Assembly: GCA_020746105.1 (NCBI GenBank) | Contig: CM036617.1 | Location: 203,257,971 to 203,321,970 of the forward strand | Length of the DNA stretch: 64,000 bases | Direction of reading: 5' to 3' | From: Trogon surrucura | Lineage: Eukaryota > Chordata > Aves > Trogoniformes > Trogonidae | Shown here: positions 24,447 through 35,700 of the stretch, piece after piece | Layout of the letters: each line of letters starts with the position of its first letter | Numbering within the stretch: the first letter of the stretch is position 1 | The notes under the pieces: model-generated | What the model was told of the DNA's origin: nothing | Databases searched by the model: none | The model's input: the letters and a program-made list of their open reading frames with translations, nothing else | Program-made: the position numbers and the translations under genes

Positions 24447-25571
24447 CACAGAATCATAGAAACATCAAGGTTAGAAAGGACCTTTAAGATCACCAGGTCC
24501 AACCTACAGCCCTACACCACAGCAACAGTAAACCGTCTCCTGAAGTGCCACATCCAGAAGTTTTTTAAACACATCCAGGGATGGTGACTCCACCACCTCC
24601 TTCAACAACCCATTCCAGTGCTTCACCACCCTTTCAGTGAAGAAGTTTTTCCTAACATCCAATCTGAACTTCCCCTGGTGCTACTTGAACCCATTCCCTC
24701 TTGTACTGTCGCTATTCACTAGGGAGAAGAGGTCAACACCTGTCTCACTACAGCTGCCTTTCAGGTATATGTAGAGAGCAATAAAGTCTCCCCTCAGCCT
24801 CCTCTTCTCCACGGTAAACAGTTCCAGCTCCCTAAGCCTCTCTTCATAAGGCTTACGCTCTAGTCCCCTCATCATTCTGGTTGCCCTTCTCTGTACCTTC
24901 CCCAGCACCTCAATGTCCTTCCTGTACTGTGGAGCCCAGAATTGCACACAGGACTCCAGGTGTGGCCTCACCAGTGCTGAGTACAGGGGCACAATCACTT
25001 CCCTAGTCCTACTGGCCACATTTCTCCTAATACAAGCCAGGATGCCATTGGCCTTCTTGGCCACCTGGGCACACTGCTGGCTCATTTTCCGTTGGCTATC
25101 AACACTCCCAGGTCCCTCTCTGTTGAGTAGCTCTCCAGCCATTCCTCCCAAGCCTGTAACGCTGTTGAGGGCTGTTGTGGCCAAGGTGCAGGACCTGGCA
25201 TTTGTTCTTATTGAAACTCATACTACTGACCATGGCACAGTGATCCAGCCTGTCCAAATCTCTCTGAAGAACCTCTCTACCTTCCAGCAGATCTGCATTT
25301 CCTCCCAGTTTTGTTTCATCTGCAAACTTACTAAGGGTGCACTCCATCCCCTCATCCAGGTCATCGATAAAGATGTTAAACAGGAATGGTCCCAACACTG
25401 AGCCCTGGGGGACACCACTCGTGACCAGCCACCAGCTGGATTTAACTCCATTAACCACAAGTCTTTGGACCCAGCCATCCAACCAGTTCCTAATTCAGGC
25501 AAGAATACACCCATCCAGGCCATGGGCAGCCAGTTTTTCTAAGAGAATGCTGTGGGAAACTGTATCAAAGA
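24447..25571 (-). mobile_element. CR1 LINE, 5' truncated in RT motif A, minus strand
   Basis: The 3' tail begins at 24447 (CACAGAATCATAGAAAC). On the minus strand, the element starts within RT motif A (FDTVSHSIL, at about 25571). It continues through motif B ([20 protein letters not shown]), the catalytic box [10 protein letters not shown] (second aspartate changed to glutamate), and the [17 protein letters not shown] segment. The C-terminal region follows in another frame, with [18 protein letters not shown] and [14 protein letters not shown]. The two long frames at 25099-25482 and 24681-25184 overlap in different registers, showing a frameshift near 25150. The tail sequence resembles that of the copy at 2472-3690. 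Confidence 0.94.
24681..25571 (-). pseudogene. CR1 ORF2 remnant (RT motif B to C-terminus), frameshifted
   Basis: The two longest minus-strand frames of this CR1 together cover the RT from just after motif A to the C-terminal domain. The first (25099-25482) has [12 protein letters not shown], the VPQGSVLGP motif B and FADETKL. The second (24681-25184) has [52 protein letters not shown] and STRGNGFK. The DD to DE change in the catalytic box and the frameshift make it nonfunctional, and RT motif A is only partly present. Confidence 0.85.
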
Positions 25572-25870
25572 ATGAAGAATCTCATCCTCCTCCTGTCTGT
25601 GGCTGAGCAGGATGGAGGCCTACCAGTGGAAATACATATCTGTGCATATGTACCATATGGGTGGTCCCACAACTGGGCTCAGAAGCTCATTCTGCTGGCA
25701 CCTGGACATGAGTCTCTGAGGTCTCTGAGGTCACAGACCTGCTCTATCTGCTGGCACAAATTCCTTCCACCCACTCTCCCCATCCAGCCAGCTTTGACTC
25801 CTCTGGTCCCCAAAAGTAACCACCCACATACACTGGAAAATACCAGAATGAACAAGGCAGAACCATAACA
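25572..25870. other. Right flank of a GC-richer segment interrupted by CR1
   Basis: This GC-richer, C/T-rich sequence continues the character of 24180-24446 on the other side of the CR1 insertion. It includes a short direct repeat, TCTCTGAGG twice near 25712-25730. The 98-codon frame at 25572-25868 is proline- and histidine-rich with no known motif and is probably chance. Confidence 0.3.
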
Positions 25871-26725
25871 AATCTCAGTTTAAGTGAAATGTCACTTGTA
25901 ACATAGAAAATGTCAGCATTAAGGATCCAATATTTTTCTCATATCTTCAGAATTCTGAGGAAAAAAATCTTTTCTTAGGAAATTAATTACTATTTACAAG
26001 TAAATAGAGTTTTGAATACAGTTGAGCCCTTAGAAACTGGTACTTGCTTTTACTCCTAAATGTCTTCTGTTAGAGAAATACCTGGTATGTCCATGTTCTT
26101 AAGTGAAGCCTATTTGTCAGTTGGAGGATCAAGCCCAACAAAACAAACTCCTTGTTTGGTAAATAAGAAACAATAATATAGCAAATAATGTAAAAAAAAA
26201 AATTTATGATTTATTACATGACACGAGACTTCTGAGATGTCTATTTCCTTCCAGAACAACTGAAAGCCAGGTAAGACACCCCAGAGCATTTACATTTAGA
26301 AGAGTGAACTGAGCATTTAGCTTATCTGTGGAAATCTCATTTTAGGTGAACTTATCTTCCTCTGCACAGATACTTTTGAAATAATTGGAGTACTAGCATA
26401 TTCAATATTTATTCAACTTCTCAGGTGAGGTTTGAATCAGTACTTTGTTGTCCCAACTGCTCTGTGACTGATATTCAAGTCAGGGTTACATATCTAGAGG
26501 AACTTCTCGTGGGAAAGGACTATAGTGCTGCCATGTCCAAAACCAAGTGCAAACGAATGTTGATAATTCGAAATTGTAAACTGGAAACAGAAAGCGTGCT
26601 GGGAGTGACTGTTTCCTTTGTCCTCCTTTATAAAAATTATAAAACTGAAGGCAGGATTTAGAGGAAAAGAAACTTTGTTTCAAACTCAGCCTCATCCACA
26701 AATGCCCTTGTTAGTTCTCTTCATT
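25871..26725. other. AT-rich spacer between two CR1 copies
   Basis: No gene or repeat recognised. The 78-codon frame at 26425-26661 has no known domain. Confidence 0.5.
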
Positions 26726-26774
26726 CACGGAATCACAGAATCACAGAATCACAGAATCACAGAATCACAGAATG
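26726..26774 (-). repeat. CR1 octamer tail, about 6 units
   Basis: The plus strand shows repeated CACAGAAT, which is ATTCTGTG on the element strand. This is the short 3' tandem repeat by which CR1 elements end instead of poly(A). Six units is longer than in the other copies here. Confidence 0.9.
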
Positions 26775-27400
26775 TCAGGGATTGGAAGGGAACTTCAAAG
26801 ATCATCTAGTCCAACCCGCCTGCCAGAGCAGGATCACCTACAGTAGGTCACACAGGAACGTGTCCAGGCAGGCTTTGAATGTCTCCAAAGAAGGAGACTC
26901 CACAACCTCCCTGGGCAGCCTGTTCCAGTGCTCTGTCACCCTCACAGTGAAAAAGTTTTTTTTAGTATTTTTGTAGAACCTCCTATTTTCAGCTTGTATC
27001 CATTGCCCCTTGTCCTGTCAGTGGACGTCCCAAAAAGAGCCTGGCTCTGTCCTCCTGACACTCCCCCTTGACATATTTATAAACATTAATGAGGTCACCC
27101 CTCAGCCTCCTCTTCTCCAAGCTAAAGAGACCCAGCTCCTTCAGCCTTTCCTCATAAGGGAGATGTTCCACTCCATCATCTTTGTGGTTCTGTGCTGGAC
27201 TCTCTCAAGCAGTTCCCTGTCTCTCTTGAGCTGAGGGTCCCAGAACTGGACACAATATTCCAGGTGTGGCCTCACCAGTGCAGAGTAGAGGGGCAGGAGG
27301 ATCTCTCTTGATCTACTTGCTACTCCCCTTCTAATACACCCCAGGATGCCATTGGCCTTCTTGGCCACGAGGGCACATTGCTGGCTCATGGTCATCCTGG

Positions 27401-28129
27401 TCAGCCCCAGGTACTTTCCCCTGCGCTGCTCTCCAGCAGGGCAGTCCCCAACTTATACTGGAACCTGGGGTTATTCTTTCCCAAGTGCAAAACTCTACAC
27501 TTGCCCTTGTTGAACTTCATAAGATTTCTCCCCGCCCAGCCCTCCAGCCTGTCTAGGTCTCTCTGAATGGCTGCACAGCCTTCTGGTGTGTCAACCACTC
27601 CTCCCAATTTCGTATCATCAGCAAACTTGCTGACAACATTCTCTAATCCCTTGTTCAGATCATTGATGAATATACTAAACAGCACCAGCCCGAGCACTGA
27701 CCCCTGAGGGACCCCACTAGACACAGGCATCCAGCCAGACTCTGCCCCATTGACCACAACCCTCTGGCTTCTTCCCTTCAACCAATTAGTGACCCACCTC
27801 ACTACTTGGTCATCCAGACCACACTTCCTCAGTTTACCTATGAGGATGCTGTGGGAGACGGTGTCAAATGCTTTACTGATATCCAGATAGACCACATCCA
27901 CTGCACAGCCGCCATCTATCCACCTGGTTATGTCTTAATAAAAGGCTGTCAGGTTGGTCAAACATGACTTCCCCTTGGCAAAGCCATGCTGACTGCTCCT
28001 AATAACCTTATCCTTGACATGCCTAGAGAAAACACCAAGGATAAGATGTTCCATCACCTGAGCTGAAGCTGACCAGTGTGTTGTTATCCGGATCCTCCTT
28101 CCTGCCCTTCTTATAGACTGCAGAGACAT
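27401..28129 (-). pseudogene. CR1 reverse transcriptase with all three catalytic motifs, one stop
   Basis: The frames 27935-28129 and 27401-27901 are in the same register and are separated by a single TAA (27935-27937) after the SCLTNLTAFY block. Otherwise the RT core is continuous. Motif A reads [15 protein letters not shown], motif [21 protein letters not shown], and the catalytic box [10 protein letters not shown] keeps both aspartates. This is the only copy in the window with an unchanged FADD box. The upstream block (28167-28412) and the C-terminal region (27141-27395) lie in other frames, so the whole ORF2 is still inactive. A GAA to TAA change would explain the stop, but that is inference. 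Confidence 0.88.
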
Positions 28130-28425
28130 TCACTTTCTTCCAGTCTTCGGGTACCTCACCTGTTCCTCACGACTTACCAAAGATGATGGAGAGTGGCCAA
28201 GCAATGACTTCTGCCAGCTCCCTCAGCACCCGTGGGTGCATCCCATCAGGGCCCATGGATTTATGGATATTCAAGTGTACTAACTGATCCTTAACCCAGA
28301 CATCTTCAACCAGGGCAAACTCCTCCTTTATCACGACTTTCTTCTGGGGCCTCAGCGGACTGAGGCTCCTGAGGACAATCTCCAACAATGTAGACAGAGG
28401 CAAAGAAGACATTCTCTCTGTGGGG

Positions 28426-29089
28426 GTTCAACTCTTGTCTCCAAAATTAAGACAGTATTTCCCATCCTCATAGTTTTGGTGTGCGCATAAAATTCGTTGA
28501 TGTAAAACTGGTAAAGACGTTAGTGTTTACAAAAAGGAAAATGTCAGTTGAAAAGTACAGTTGAACAGTGTGATGTATTTATGCCAATAAAATAAGGATG
28601 TTTATTAATGTTGACCATAAATAAAGCAAAATTTATTGAGGTGATTGTTTATTAAAATCTTTTTGCCTTTTTATGCACAACCCTAATATCGGGAACTTCG
28701 TTAAGACAAAGATTTAAACTTGAAGGAAAATGCCAGACAGGTTGGATAAAGTCCACTTTTGGCAAATCAGGATTACTTTTAATAGTCAAATAGGTGATAT
28801 CCTTCATGTTTCATTCTAAATTCTTGCATTTTAGCAAATCTAATGTGTTTATAGTTACTTTATTACATTTTAGCTGCCTCCTAATTCAGACTACTAACTT
28901 TGCTTTTCTTCAGCCTTTATGTACAAAACCTGTTGATACATTTAATAAGAATCCACAATACTGAACTCAGTTTTCATCTGCCCGTTATTCAGTATCTCTG
29001 GTGAGGATAAACCAACCCTCCTGACTCCAACACAACCGTCTGAGTTTTATTGAACCTTAGTTATTGTAATTTGCATTTCTATATAGTCA
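28426..29089. other. AT-rich spacer
   Basis: No gene or repeat recognised. It may include the decayed continuation of the ancient CR1 fragment to its right. Confidence 0.4.
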
Positions 29090-29330
29090 TTCCCATTAGC
29101 CATCCTGCCTTTGTCCCTGTACTGCAGAGTCCTCTATTGAAAACTGAGATGAAGCATTCATTTAATTTTTGAGTCAGACCAATATTATCTTTCAGACAAT
29201 ACCCACTTTCAACACATTGCAACTCCACATTTTTCCCCCATTTTCTGGAGAACCTTTTTCACTTGTAATTTCCTTTGCAAGGTCTATCTCTGCTTGACTT
29301 CCAACAATTCTGAATTTATGAATAAGAATT
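29090..29330 (-). mobile_element. Probable ancient CR1-type ORF2 fragment, minus strand
   Basis: Translated from the minus strand, this segment gives pieces resembling the linker before CR1 reverse transcriptase. SQAEIDLAKEI corresponds to the AEIELA-type stretch, KRFSRKWGKN to KKFYKYISNKR, and KLNECFISVF to the conserved EVLNAFFASVF. The pieces lie in the expected order and spacing but in different frames with several stops. It is much more diverged than the other CR1 copies here, suggesting an old insertion. The call is by eye from a weak match and could be wrong. Confidence 0.5.
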
Positions 29331-31561
29331 AAGTGAGGTCCACCCTGTGAATAGGCCTATCCACCCAATGAGATATAGCCCTGCCATTTATGTATCAACA
29401 GTACCTTTTCTGTTACAAATCTACTTGACAATGACTCTTTTTAGTCAGTAACCTTAATCTTCCATTGCCTCTTGTTTATTATCCTCTCAATGCCACATGC
29501 TCTCCATTACATCTCAGACAGGAGGAACTTACAAATCATATTTATCAGAGGCCAACTGAAAATAGCACGGGAGTCATTCGTACCTAGCTGTTCTGAATTG
29601 TGAACATCTTTGGAGATTCAGCACCGGTTTCCATGCTGACACATTCTGCTGCAGCCTTTCTTCACTATCTGATTTCTACTACAGCATAGATGTGCCCTTT
29701 CACTACCTATTTTTCTTTAGCAAAATGAAACTTGAAAAGAAAAATAAAATGATAGACATCACTGTCCTTGAAACAATTTATGCAGGATTTCAAAAATGGA
29801 GGTGTCAAAGAAGATATCAGTAAGGCATACCACTTGCTGCTGGATACCAGTGGCTACAGAAAACAGTAGTCTCTGGGATTACACCTAGCACAGATTTAGA
29901 AAAAGAAGGAAGGTGGACCAAAATGGTCCTGATTCTTTGCAATGCCTTGGTCCTGTGAGGGACAGGGACAACCTATAGTCTAAGTGCTTTCTTTCTCTGG
30001 TTGTGTAAGATCAGAACAAGAGCACTGCACAGGGACTGAGGTCTAAAAGGATCTCTTATGCTGCTGCACAACAAGAGTAATTTCACTATACACTCAGATC
30101 AGACAGCAGATCACAAAACTTTTGCAATGGCTACTGACTGGGTAAAATCAGGGATGCAATAGTAAGTGGCAAAAACACGGTGTGGCCTCCTTGGATGGAA
30201 GCTCTAAGCTGAAAGTGAGAGCAGGAGACTGGAGCTCTCTGAAGTATTGTTCTTCACTTAGACTACTCACTTGAGTAGTATGAAGCTCTAAGGTGCACCC
30301 CAAGACTGGGCACACTCAGTACCTCCTTTCTAAGCCTTGTCAGTGGCTAGAATGTCCCGCTACAGAAAGGTTTGCTCTTATTTTCTTTGCAAAAGTGTAA
30401 AAATGCACATCTTAATACTGTTAATATTCTTTTCATCTATATAAATGGTATGTTCTTTAAAGTAAAGTTATCTTAAGTAGATTATATGTAGTATCTATAC
30501 TCATGTCCCATACACTGAAGAAAAAGTGTAAAGTCTTTGATGTTTTGCTACTAAAAGGGACAAAAGTGTCTCAATACAACTGCCATTTCCCTAGTGGAAA
30601 TGTCAGACAAATCCCCCTCTTTTTCTTTTTCTCCTTCACTTTCTAATAATACACTGAGGAACTTTTAAAAAGACCTGCATATTCATCATCACAAATGAAA
30701 CCACATTTTTCTGGCTGTGTAGACGGTAATTATAGGTTTTCACTTCTAATTGAAGCATTGATGAACATGCCCCACACTGCAGCAAATATAAAGTAATTGT
30801 TAGGCAGACCATGTGGTGTGGTGTACTGGGGGAAAAAAAAAAAAAGAGAAATTGAAAGCAACAGCATGAATCCTGATAATGACTACCCCAATGGCTTATT
30901 TCCTAGTATCATTTACTGCCAAGAGAAATTAAACCAATGGGGACAGGATATTTTTGCAGAAAATGACAAGTTTCTGGTTCTTCCCTAAACAACAATGCAC
31001 CTGATGCCCCAAGGCCAGTTTCAACCACTCTGTTTGTAGGGCATAAGACCGTATTGAGTGGGTAGTATGACCACTCCTGAAAGTAAATCAAAAGGGGCAT
31101 TTTGGTGGCCAAATGGTCACCAAAGAAGCAAACATTAAAAAATAAAAGTAAAAGCACATCAGGAAATTCAAACAGAAAAAAACTAATAACTTCCTGCATC
31201 TCTTAGAAAGAAAAATCCAAGTTTGCCACTTATAACACAGAGTGGAATAAAAAGCTTTGTTTCATGGTTGATTACTCCCTTTCTCACCTCCTTGTTCACT
31301 AATATCTAGCTGCTTTGTGTTCGTGGCTCAGTCTGAGGCATTTGTTAGCAGAACACTTGAAGTTGACAACAACAGAGAGATGGCAAAACAAAGCAACTCC
31401 CCCAAGGTTCTCTCGAGAGCAGCTCTAGATCCATGAGTCATCCCAACCAAATGACTGCTTTGCACAGTTTCAGTAAGGACAATGGTGCCCACCAGTATCT
31501 GAACTTACTAATACTGAAGGCTTTGTCTATCTGTAAAATTTAAGGAGATCATTTATACCAT
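29331..31561. other. AT-rich stretch without recognised genes
   Basis: No exon or transposon supported. It contains an A-run near 30832-30846 and a small hairpin at 30263-30280 (ACTACTCA / TGAGTAGT). The 96-codon minus frame at 30909-31199 shows no known domain. Confidence 0.5.
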
Positions 31562-31748
31562 TGTAGTGGGTTTGCCTGGCTGGATTTTGGTGGCTGGGAG
31601 ACTGTAGGTGTGGCTTCTGCAAGAAGCTACTAGAAGCTTCCCCTAAGTCTGATAGAGCCAATGCGAGCTGGCTCCAAAGAACGGACCCACCATTGGCCAA
31701 GGCTGAGTCTGTCAGTAATGATAGGATAGCAACACCTCTGTGAAAACA

Positions 31749-31756
31749 TATTTAAG
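31749..31756 (+). promoter_or_regulatory. Candidate LTR TATA-like element
   Basis: TATTTAAG lies 187 bases into the LTR and is followed by purine-rich sequence. It is the best core promoter candidate in the 5' part. Position and sequence are suggestive only. Confidence 0.45.
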
Positions 31757-32089
31757 AAATGGGGAAAGAAGAACTGCGCTACACAACAACTGGCAGAAAG
31801 ACAGAGGAGTGAGAATATGTGAAGGCACCAAGGTCAGTGAAGAACAGGGAGGGGGAAGGATGTGCTCCAGGTGCTGGAGCAGAGAGTCTCCCGGGCCTTG
31901 GTGAAGATGACGGTGAAGCAGGCTGTCCTTCTGAATCTCCACCCAATCATATCCATGAGTGTGACGGAGTGTAGATGTCCACCTGCAGCCCGTGGAGGAC
32001 TCCACGCCAAAGTGGGTGGATGCCTGAAGGGGGCTGTGATCCTGTGGGAAGCCTATGCTTGAACAAGATGCTGCCAGAGCCTGTAGCCC

Positions 32090-32345
32090 ATGGAGAAAGA
32101 GAGAAGCCAATGCTGGAGCAGGTTGGCTGGCAGGACTTTGTGATGCCGCGGGGAACTCACTCTGGAGCAGTTTCCCCTGAAGGACTTCACCCTATGGAGA
32201 CACTCACTCATGTTGGGGAGGATTGCCTCTCGTGAGAGGACTCACATTGGGGCAGTTTGTGATGAATTGCCCCTTGTGGGAGGACTCGCATTGGAGAAAG
32301 GTGTGTGAAGATTGTCTCCCATGAGAGGGACCCCAAAATGTCCCA
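32090..32345 (+). repeat. Diverged ~45-bp tandem units inside the LTR
   Basis: Successive segments starting near 32095, 32150, 32195, 32235 and 32278 share a layout: a G-rich opening (GGGAGGACTC or GAGAGGACTC), then ACATTGGGGCAG or CTCTGGAGCAG, then a GTGATGAATTGCCCC-like end. The same series appears in the related LTR at 1-250, so the array predates both insertions. Units are diverged and boundaries approximate. Confidence 0.6.
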
Positions 32346-32572
32346 GGGGAAGAGTGAGGAGTCCTCCCCTGGAGGAAGAAGCAGTGGCGGAACCAACAGC
32401 GGATGAACTGACCGTAACCCCTATTCCCTGTCCCCCTGTGCCACTTGACGGGAGGAGGTGGATAAACTGTGATTGATGTTTTGCCCAGGAGTAAGGGAGG
32501 AATGGAGGGAAGGTTTTATTTTATTTTAAGATTTGTTTATATCTCTCACTACTCTTCTCTGATTTGTTCTTT

Positions 32573-32578
32573 AATAAA
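32573..32578 (+). promoter_or_regulatory. LTR poly(A) signal AATAAA
   Basis: AATAAA about 180 bases before the LTR end, at the same relative position as in the LTR at 1-644. Confidence 0.65.
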
Positions 32579-32752
32579 TTTAACTAATTTCCCCTAAATC
32601 GAGTCTGTTTTGCCTGGGACAGTAGATGCAGATGATCTCCCTGTCCTTATCTCAAACCATGGGCCCTTCGATAGGTTTTCTCCCCCTGTCTAGCAGAGAA
32701 GGGGGAGCGGCTGTGTGGGTAGCTGGCCACCGGCCATGGTCAAACCACTACA

Positions 32753-35700
32753 ACCTTATGAAAGACTATGGCAGCTTACGTTAGTGAAAATAAAAAAATC
32801 TAAGTCTAGATTTTGTTTATTAGTAAGAAAAAGCTAGACAGTTAAGAGTAGCATATTGCTTGCTGAACTTTTGTTTGCATTTCATCTGAGTAGTTTTAGT
32901 TGTGGATAGCCATCTGTGTTGTCACAGTGACATTTCAACCAGTTAAAAATTGATTTAATTCAGGACAGGAGTAGGGAAATAAATGATCTCTATAGTTCTA
33001 ACTGCTGCTCAGTTTTCCCTGTGATTGAAAACAAATTCAAAACTGGGAGAGTAACAGCCAGAGAGAGTTCTGCTGTAGGCTAATAAGAGTCAGATCAGAG
33101 ACAATTATTATTCCAGATATTTAGCTCATGATTATTGGTAGTGAAAAAAAAATAACAATGAAACTTGAAACTAATTACAGAGTAAAAAGTACTTTTCAGG
33201 GTAAGGCTAACTAAAAGTATTTGGAGTAATGGAGGAAAAAGTAGGTACTATTTTCTTAATTTCTCCTGTGTTCTGAAATATAAATTTATTTTTTAATACT
33301 GTCCACAAAAAAAAATCATAGAAGAAAAAGCTTGGTTCTTAAGTGCCATGAGTCTGACAGACAGTTAAATGGAAACCAAACAAGCCAACCCAAAAAACCA
33401 TGCAGCAAGCAAGTCCTCCCTTAGTAAAGAGAAGGGACTGAGAGTCATACCCAGCATCAAGCGTGTGTTCCCGTTAAAGTCTCCTGTCTTACTGAAGGAA
33501 CATCATAAACCTCCAGGTAGCACTTTAAACCACTCAGATTAAACCTCCTGTGCTCAGCTGCTTGGCATTTCTGAACTAGCTAATTAATGCCAATATTTAG
33601 CACAGGAACAGGTGGGAAAACTAATGACTAATTTCTTCTCTCTTCCAGCTCAACAACCATCACTGTCTTTTGAAAATACAATTCTTACCACAGCCTGCTG
33701 ATTCCATTCCTTGTCAGCCTCATTGCTCCAGCACAGGGCTGCAATAAATGAACAGCTGGATGCAGCATTCTACTAGAAGTGGAACAGATTAATTTCTGCA
33801 ACAAATGTCTTGCCTTAATGTGCTCACGTTTCTTCCCTTGGACGAGTCAAAAACCATGAACTCTTCTAACAGGGGGACCAACAGCATGTGTGCTGTGAGT
33901 GGCCTTGGTTTAGTTTGCTAAACTAAGTAAGCCTCATTAGAAGAGAAAGGGGAAAGGAAAATACACATTTTCAGAAACTCTGTTTTTCAGGCAGATATGA
34001 CAAAAGTGAAGGACAGATCACAAAATTTAGGCTTTTAGTCATCAATTCTGTTATAAGTGTACTCACGTAGAAGCTGGTGATTGCATACGAATGTCTGTTC
34101 TGAACTAGCTCAAAGAGGAATTGGTGTAACTGTACATGAGCTAAGACACAACCATTTCAGCTTCTTCAATCTGTCTCTATTAAGTACATCGGTAGTATTT
34201 AGTAATAGTGTAATTTCCCTTTTCTGGTTAAATGATCTTGTCAGTGATCACAGAAGTTTTGATCAGGCACATCTAGGCCTATAGCAACTTTGTCATCTTC
34301 AGTACTGACATGTTCCAAGGTTTCTATGAACATTATCTGAGATAAAGAAAATTATTAACACTCTTAGAAGAAACATATCATCCTAAATCTTTTTCTAGTG
34401 ATGCACATAAGAAACGTTGATGGGGTACTACCAATCCCTACTGATAGAAGAGGTACAAGAACTTACTTTTACTGTACTTTATAGAAGCACAATTCATGCT
34501 GGGTAACTGTGTAGGAACATTAGCTTTGCTGTGGCCTTGGGCTGATCAAGGAGTCATAATTTTTGCTGGTTTTTTTTGCCCTTGAGAGGAAACTGTCAAG
34601 ATATTTTGAATTCTTTTTTGTTAGACATAGAGGAAACCACTGAAAATTTTCAAAAATGTTTTAATTATAGCAGAAACTATTCAGCAAAATTCCCGTACAT
34701 CTGCAAATAATTTTAGCTGCTGCAAAACAGTATTTCTAGCAGCCTAATAACCTCACAGTAAAACCCCGTGTATTAAGCTTTTGAACTGCTCTCATGACAA
34801 ACTTTGGTAAAATATAAATGTGCATTTTAGCACGAGTCAAAACTGCAGTGAATGGAAATGCTGAAATAATAAATGAAACTTGACAGAAATAAATGGTTGA
34901 TTGATAAAGAATAAGTTCATTGTTTTCATACATGAGTTCAGCTGTGTTCTCGGTTCACACTGTCTTTTAAATATCACGTAAACCAAACCAGATCAATTTT
35001 AAAATCCATCACATGTTGGCTTTAAATAAATACAGCTGGATGGGGGAAATATATTGAAGAGTAGTGAACTTAGTTCTGCACAAGACAATGCCAAGTTCTT
35101 CCTTTCCCTCCAGTAACCATTGTATACACACACATAAATCATTTTCAGGCATAAAATATAGTCAGTGTTTTATGTATAAATTGATCAATTGTTCTAACAT
35201 CCATTAGTGAAGCAACAGAACTCCTTGCTAAAATCTGGCATAGTTTTGCTCTTGAAAAATTTAGTGCAAAGTACCATATTGCTACTGGATAGAGTTCCCA
35301 TTCTGAAAGCTTGTTATTTTTTGCCACTGTCTTTTATCTGTCAACCTCAAGTGCAAAATATCAAGGTTCAGTTGATTCCTCAGGTGACATTAACCAATGG
35401 AAATGAGATGTCTCACAGAATAGAAAGATAAGTGTTGTCTGTGTAATTAGGACAGTAAAGATCATTATTTTTTTCCAACTATAATTTAAAAAGAAGATTT
35501 TGGGAAAAATACCCTTACAGGATTCTATGAATTTGATACTTATCCATAATATGGAATAAGAATGAAAAATTTCAGACCATTAGGGTAAGTATGTTAGACT
35601 TTTCCAGTCTTTCAAATTAGTATCAGTTTCACTCTGGCTGTGAAATTGTCGCTTTAGAGATAGATAACTTAGTCTACTGCATTATATTTTAGTGTCTAGT

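Larger units (their letters stand above)
26726..28425 (-). mobile_element. CR1 LINE, best preserved copy, minus strand
   Basis: A roughly 1.7-kb CR1 with an intact-looking 3' tail of about six CACAGAAT octamers (26726-26774). It belongs to a different subfamily from the other copies, with an ATTCTGTG-type tail and C-terminal text such as [16 protein letters not shown]. From the 5' side on the minus strand it shows the [19 protein letters not shown] block (28167-28412). Next come SQHGFAKGKSCLTNLTAFY (near 27940-28000) and RT motifs A to C (27401-27901), then the C-terminal domain in other frames (27141-27395, 26989-27171). It is truncated in the linker upstream of the RT. Confidence 0.95.
31562..32752 (+). 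mobile_element. Complete solo LTR (ERVL-like), about 1.19 kb
   Basis: The element begins TGTAGTGG (31562) and ends CCACTACA (32752), a perfect 8-bp terminal inverted repeat with TG...CA ends. The bases just outside, ACCAT on the left and ACCTT on the right, look like a 5-bp target duplication with one mutation, which fits ERVL integration. A TATA-like TATTTAAG lies at 31749-31756 and AATAAA at 32573-32578. No polypurine tract precedes it and no primer binding site follows, so it is a solo LTR left by recombination. Positions 32090-32345 hold diverged tandem units of about 45 bp. The 3' 640 bases match the LTR at 1-644. Antisense frames at 31712-32110 and 32208-32396 are not considered genes. 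Confidence 0.88.

Noticed and set aside
24913..25401. 162-codon plus-strand open frame
   Set aside because: Antisense shadow of the CR1 at 24447-25571.
26726..26774. Octamer array considered as a CRISPR-like or independent satellite array
   Set aside because: Units are 8 bp with no spacers and sit exactly at the CR1 3' end, the known form of CR1 tails.
31712..32110. 132-codon minus-strand open frame
   Set aside because: It is entirely antisense within the solo LTR and shows no protein family features.
1..32752. The two related LTRs (1-644 and 31562-32752) as the ends of one provirus
   Set aside because: They are 31 kb apart and clearly diverged from each other. The left one has no primer binding site after it, the right one has no polypurine tract before it, and no retroviral genes lie between.
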